From NCBI RefSeq assembly GCF_006546825.1, contig NZ_VICC01000002.1, positions 1 to 64,000 of the forward strand: DNA of 64,000 nt, written 5' to 3'. The DNA is from Actinomyces oris. GTDB taxonomy: Bacteria > Actinomycetota > Actinomycetes > Actinomycetales > Actinomycetaceae. The notes beneath the pieces are model-generated. The model saw nothing but the letters and a program-made list of their open reading frames with translations. It was not told the origin of the DNA and ran no database searches. Position numbers and translations under genes: made by a program. Positions within the stretch are counted from its first letter, which is position 1; each line of letters begins with the position of its first letter. This document shows, in pieces, positions 60,483-64,000 of the stretch.

Positions 60483-62870
60483 TCAGGCCTCGCGCACGGC
60501 GCGCGCGGCACCGACCAGGCTGGTCAGGCTCGCCTCGGTCTCGGTGTAGCCGCGGGTCTTGAGACCGCAGTCGGGGTTGACCCAGACCTTCTCGGCGCCC
60601 AGGGCGTCGACGGCCCGCTGGAGCAGCTCGGTGCACTCGGCCTGGCTGGGCACGCGCGGGGAGTGGATGTCCCACACGCCCGGGCCGAGCTGACGCTCGA
60701 AGCCGTGCTCGGCCACCGCGGGCAGGATGTCCATGCGCGAGCGGGAGGCCTCGATGGAGGTCACGTCGGCGTCCAGGTGGTCGACCGCATCGATGACGAC
60801 GTCGAACTCCGAATAGCACAGGTGGGTGTGGATCTGGGTGGCAGGAGCCGCCCCTCCGGTGGCCAGGCGGAAGGAGCCGACGGACCACTCCAGGTAGGCG
60901 GGACGGTCGGCGCGCCGCAGCGGCAGGGTCTCGCGGATGGCGGGCTCGTCGACCTGGATGACGCCGATGCCGGCGGCCTCGAGGTCCGCCACCTCCGCGC
61001 GCAGGGCCAGGCCCAGCTGGTCGGCGACCTGGGCACGCGGGATGTCGTCGCGTACGAAGGACCAGGCCATGATCGTCACCGGGCCGGTGAGCATGCCCTT
61101 GAGGGGCTTGTCGGTCAGGGACTGGGCGTAGGCCGACCAGGTCACCGTCATGGGCTCAGGGCGGGCGACGTCACCCCACAGGATGGAGGGACGGGTGCAG
61201 CGCGAGCCGTAGGACTGGACCCAGCCGTGCTCGGTGGTCACGAAGCCGTCGAGCAGCTCGGCGAAGTACTGGACCATGTCGTTGCGCTCGGCCTCACCGT
61301 GGACCAGGACGTCCAGGCCGAGGCGCTCCTGAAGGGCGACGACGCTGGCGATCTCGGCACGCATGGCGGCGTCGTAGGCGGCGTCGTCGATCTCGCCCTT
61401 GCGCCAGGCGGCGCGGGCCTTACGGATCTCGGCGGTCTGCGGGAAGGAGCCGATGGTGGTGGTGGGAAGCTCCGGCAGGCCGAGGCGCTCGTCCTGGGCC
61501 GCCTTGCGCTCACCGTAGGGGGCGCGGGTGCGGTCGGCGTCCGTGACGGCGCCGACGGCGGTGCGGACCTCGTCGCGGTGCACGCCGGGGTGGGCGGCGC
61601 GCTGCTTGCGCAGGTCGGCGTCCTGAGACAGCTCAGCGGCGATGGCGTCACGCCCCTGCTCCAGACCCTTGGCCAGGGTGATGACCTCCCCGACCTTCTG
61701 GTCAGCGAAGGCCAGCCAGGAGCGGATCTCCGGGTCGATGGCGGTCTCGCGCTCGACGTCGTGGGGCACGTGCTGCAAGGAGGTGGAGGTCGCCACGGTG
61801 ATGGGGGTGCCCTCGGGAAGGCGCTCGCGCAGCTGCTCGAGCACGTCCATGGCCCGGTTCAGGTCGGTGCGCCAGATGTTGCGGCCCGAGACGACGCCGG
61901 CGACGACGGTCTTGCCCTCCAGGGCGGCCAGGTCTCCGGCCTCGGGCAGGGCGCCGGCCACGAGGTCCAGGCCCACGGCCTCGATCGGGGTCTGAGCGAG
62001 CACGGGCAGGGCGTCGCCCAGGGAGCCGTAGGTTCCGGCCACCAGGATCTGGGGGCGCTCCACGATGGCGCCCAGCCAGGTATAGGCGTCACGCACGGCG
62101 TCGAGGACGCGCTGGCGCTCCACGTTCCAGGAGTCGGAGACCAGGGCGGGCTCGTCGAGCTGGACCCAGGTGGCGCCGGCCTCGTGCAGGTCCATGAGGA
62201 GGTGGCCGTAGGCGTGCAGGACGTCGCTGAGGCGGTCCAGGGGGTGGAAGTCCTCGGCTGCCTCGTCGGAGGGCTTGGCCATGAGCAGGTAGCTCACCGG
62301 GCCCACGACGACGGGGCGGACCTCGGTCCCGACGGCCTTGGCCTCGCGGACCTGGTCGGCGATGGCGGTGTCGACGTAGTCGATGGGGGTGGAGGCGTCG
62401 ATCTCGGGGACCAGGTAGTGGTAGTTGGAGTCCAGCCACTTGGTCATCTCCATGGCGGGACGGGCGCCCTCACCACGGGCCAGTGTGAAGTAGCCCTCGA
62501 CATCGAGGGCGCCGTCGGCGTTCAGCAGGTCGCGGAAACGGGCGGGCGCAGCGCCCAGGGTGGCGGTCACCTGAAGAACCTGGTCGTACAGGGTGAAGTC
62601 CGCCGGCACCGAGGCGGGCTGAGTCAGCCCCAGGTCCGTCAGGCGCGAGCGGGTCGCCCCGCGCAGCTCGGCAGCGGCGTGCTTGAGCTCATCGACGCTC
62701 AGGTTCCCCTTCCAGAAGGACTCCACGGCGCGTTTGAGCTCACGGTCCCTTCCGATGCGGGGGTATCCCAGGATGGTGGCCCCCGGCAGGGGGGCGGAGG
62801 GGACCTGTGACTCGGTCACGGCGATCTCAGCCGGCGAGGCGGGGGCGACCGACTCAGGGGTGGCGCTCAT
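60483..62870 (-). CDS. metE: Cobalamin-independent methionine synthase
   Basis: Transfers methyl from 5-methyl-tetrahydrofolate (triglutamate) to homocysteine. 795 aa with two barrels. N-terminal ILGYPRIGRDRELKRAVE; C-terminal TTTIGSFPQTAEIRKARA (core TIGSFPQT). Zinc ligands are in IHTHLCYSEF (His and Cys), the Glu of VIQVDEPAIRE region, and NPDCGLKTRGY. The first 30 residues are a low-complexity leader. ATG overlaps the metF stop (ATGA), so it is coupled to the enzyme that makes its methyl donor. Confidence 0.97.
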   Translation of the reverse strand: MSATPESVAPASPAEIAVTESQVPSAPLPGATILGYPRIGRDRELKRAVESFWKGNLSVDELKHAAAELRGATRSRLTDLGLTQPASVPADFTLYDQVLQVTATLGAAPARFRDLLNADGALDVEGYFTLARGEGARPAMEMTKWLDSNYHYLVPEIDASTPIDYVDTAIADQVREAKAVGTEVRPVVVGPVSYLLMAKPSDEAAEDFHPLDRLSDVLHAYGHLLMDLHEAGATWVQLDEPALVSDSWNVERQRVLDAVRDAYTWLGAIVERPQILVAGTYGSLGDALPVLAQTPIEAVGLDLVAGALPEAGDLAALEGKTVVAGVVSGRNIWRTDLNRAMDVLEQLRERLPEGTPITVATSTSLQHVPHDVERETAIDPEIRSWLAFADQKVGEVITLAKGLEQGRDAIAAELSQDADLRKQRAAHPGVHRDEVRTAVGAVTDADRTRAPYGERKAAQDERLGLPELPTTTIGSFPQTAEIRKARAAWRKGEIDDAAYDAAMRAEIASVVALQERLGLDVLVHGEAERNDMVQYFAELLDGFVTTEHGWVQSYGSRCTRPSILWGDVARPEPMTVTWSAYAQSLTDKPLKGMLTGPVTIMAWSFVRDDIPRAQVADQLGLALRAEVADLEAAGIGVIQVDEPAIRETLPLRRADRPAYLEWSVGSFRLATGGAAPATQIHTHLCYSEFDVVIDAVDHLDADVTSIEASRSRMDILPAVAEHGFERQLGPGVWDIHSPRVPSQAECTELLQRAVDALGAEKVWVNPDCGLKTRGYTETEASLTSLVGAARAVREA

Positions 62871-64000
62871 GCATTCTCCTTGGTGATGGTGGTGAGGGGC
62901 TGAACGGGGTGGTGGGAAGACACTGTTGCGCGGGCAGAGCCACAGCGCAGGAAAGAAGGGCCTCGGCCGGGTGTGGCCTGGAGGTATCCGCGATCGACGG
63001 CGTCGCGCACCTCCCGATCGGGCGCGGCTCCAGCCAGGATGCCGCCCAGACGCAGGTGGCTGATGACGTCGAGGGCCGGTCGGGTACGGTTGAAGGTGTA
63101 CAGGTGCAGACCGGGGGCGCCGGCGCGCAGCAGCGCTGTGGCCAGGTCGAGCGTCGCGCCGATGCCGCGTTCCACGAGGGTGGCGCCGCTGGCCGATCCC
63201 AGCGAGGATCGCAGGCCGGCGGGCACGCGCACCCCGGTGAGCGCCTCAAGACGGGTGAGCCGACGCAGGTCGGTCAGTGGGATCACGCCGGGAAGGATCG
63301 GGATGCTCACCCCCGCGTAGGAGGCCGCGTTGGTCAGCGCCACATAGTCGGCCGCGTCGTAGAACACCTGGGTGATCGCCATGTCGGCCCCGGCGGCCTG
63401 CTTGGCGGCCAGGACCTCAATGGCCTCGATGTGGTCGTTGGTGGCCGGGTAGGCGGCCACGGCGATCGTGACGTGGCGCCTGCCGTCACCGAAGAAGTCG
63501 GCCTCGACCTCCCTAATGACCCGGACGAGGTCGTCGGCGTGGCGCAGTTCCCCGGCGACATCCTCGGCCCGGGTACCGGCTGGCGGGTCGCCGCGCAGGG
63601 CGAGGAAGCGCCGTACTCCCATGCGCAGGAAGCGAGTGACGATGTCGACGGCCTCCTGCTTGCGATAGCCGATACAGGTCAGGTGAGCCATGAGGGGGAT
63701 GGTGCTGGAGTCCAGCACGTGGGCGAGCACGCACTCGGAGGGGTTGGTCTGCTCCTGGACCGCGCGCACGCGGGGGGCCTCGCACCGGCCCGCCTCGGGC
63801 TCATGCGCGCTCCCCTGGCGCCCGCCGCCAGTGACCCCGCCGGCGGGGTCAGTGACGAAGGTCGGCCGGTAGGTCACCGAGACGAAGTCGGGCCCGGTGG
63901 CCAGGAGCCTGTCAATGCGGCCCCAGGTGGCCGAGGCTGCCTTACCCGGTCGAGGGGGGAACAGCTCCAGGCTGACGGTGGGCAGTCGCCGAGCGGTTCC
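62867..64000 (-). CDS. metF: Methylenetetrahydrofolate reductase, cut by the right edge
   Basis: Makes 5-methyl-tetrahydrofolate for MetE, FAD-dependent. 377 codons are visible. The frame stays open to the edge, beyond the GTG at 63877: the last 40 codons in the window read TVSLELFPPRPGKAA and GPDFVSVTYRP, the conserved MetF N-terminus with the catalytic Glu, so the true start is at or past 64000. Further motifs: HLTCIGYRKQEAVDI, LALRGDPPAG, ADMAITQVFYDAADYV (core AITQVFYDA), PILPGVIPL, GLHLYTFNR. An insertion after VTDPAG (about 25 residues, GGVTGGGRQGSAHEPEAG) is unusual. Confidence 0.93.
   Translation of the reverse strand, partial: GTARRLPTVSLELFPPRPGKAASATWGRIDRLLATGPDFVSVTYRPTFVTDPAGGVTGGGRQGSAHEPEAGRCEAPRVRAVQEQTNPSECVLAHVLDSSTIPLMAHLTCIGYRKQEAVDIVTRFLRMGVRRFLALRGDPPAGTRAEDVAGELRHADDLVRVIREVEADFFGDGRRHVTIAVAAYPATNDHIEAIEVLAAKQAAGADMAITQVFYDAADYVALTNAASYAGVSIPILPGVIPLTDLRRLTRLEALTGVRVPAGLRSSLGSASGATLVERGIGATLDLATALLRAGAPGLHLYTFNRTRPALDVISHLRLGGILAGAAPDREVRDAVDRGYLQATPGRGPSFLRCGSARATVSSHHPVQPLTTITKENA

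Noticed and set aside
60468-62810. Plus-strand open frame of 780 codons opposite metE
   Set aside because: Shadow of metE; repetitive Gly/Val/Asp/His composition, no motif, no ribosome-binding site.
62867-62890. SAM or cobalamin riboswitch controlling metE
   Set aside because: metE starts inside the metF stop, leaving no leader; any riboswitch would be upstream of metF, outside the window.

Overview
The window looks like the chromosome of a high-GC actinobacterium, most likely Actinomyces or a close relative. The support is: strongly GC-biased codon use; GTG starts and 4-nt stop/start overlaps throughout; actinobacterial gene orders (infC-rpmI-rplT-rlmB, pheST followed by argCJBDR-GH, tyrS next to an rRNA operon); a bifunctional-type PriA in place of HisA; GluABCD-type amino-acid uptake genes; and several promoters whose -10 box lies 6-8 nt before the start codon (leaderless mRNAs). 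The species assignment is inference.

Layout. 1-525: promoter and leader of an rRNA operon reading off the left edge, then the tyrS terminator. 0.5-4.4 kb: tyrS, a three-gene methyltransferase/MarR/SRPBCC operon and a 3-methyladenine glycosylase. 4.4-13.6 kb: arginine biosynthesis (argH, argG, argR, argD, argB, argJ, argC, without argF), interrupted by a formate/nitrite-type channel. 13.7-18.1 kb: flavodoxin-domain protein and pheT-pheS. 18.3-30.4 kb: accessory block with a MerR-controlled ABC exporter, a DUF4267-like/MarR pair flanked by a duplicated permease 3' end, a toxin-antitoxin pair, a Glu-type amino-acid ABC transporter, and a TetR/glycosyltransferase unit, ending at the rlmB-like methyltransferase. 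30.4-33.8 kb: an AT-rich island with a TPR + CHAT (caspase-like) protease gene and a small partner gene. 33.8-35.5 kb: rplT, rpmI and infC, the last with an AUC start. 35.5-39.3 kb: ABC transporter, small hypothetical gene, SseB-like protein. 39.3-45.6 kb: histidine genes priA, hisH, hisB, hisC, with a membrane Ser/Thr kinase between hisH and the hisC-hisB unit. 45.7-51.3 kb: Na+/H+ antiporter, MarR with repeated operators, RecQ-type helicase. 51.3-58.8 kb: exopolysaccharide operon (small membrane protein, processive GT2, LamG-like protein, UDP-GlcNAc 2-epimerase, DUF2334 deacetylase-like protein, glycosidase-like lipoprotein). 59-64 kb: hisD, metE and the start-truncated (edge-cut) metF.

How it fits together. 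Two ancestral axes can be seen: the translation/arginine axis (infC-rpmI-rplT-rlmB-pheST-argCJBDR-GH-tyrS-rrn) and the histidine axis (hisD-C-B-H-A). Both are split by insertions carrying transport, defence-like and surface-polysaccharide genes. The strongest candidate for an undescribed system is the two-gene CHAT protease island at 30756-33492: its composition is foreign, its catalytic His/Cys motifs are intact, its partner gene is closely coupled, and a perfect inverted repeat brackets its promoter region. No transposase, integrase, tRNA or CRISPR array was found in the window.
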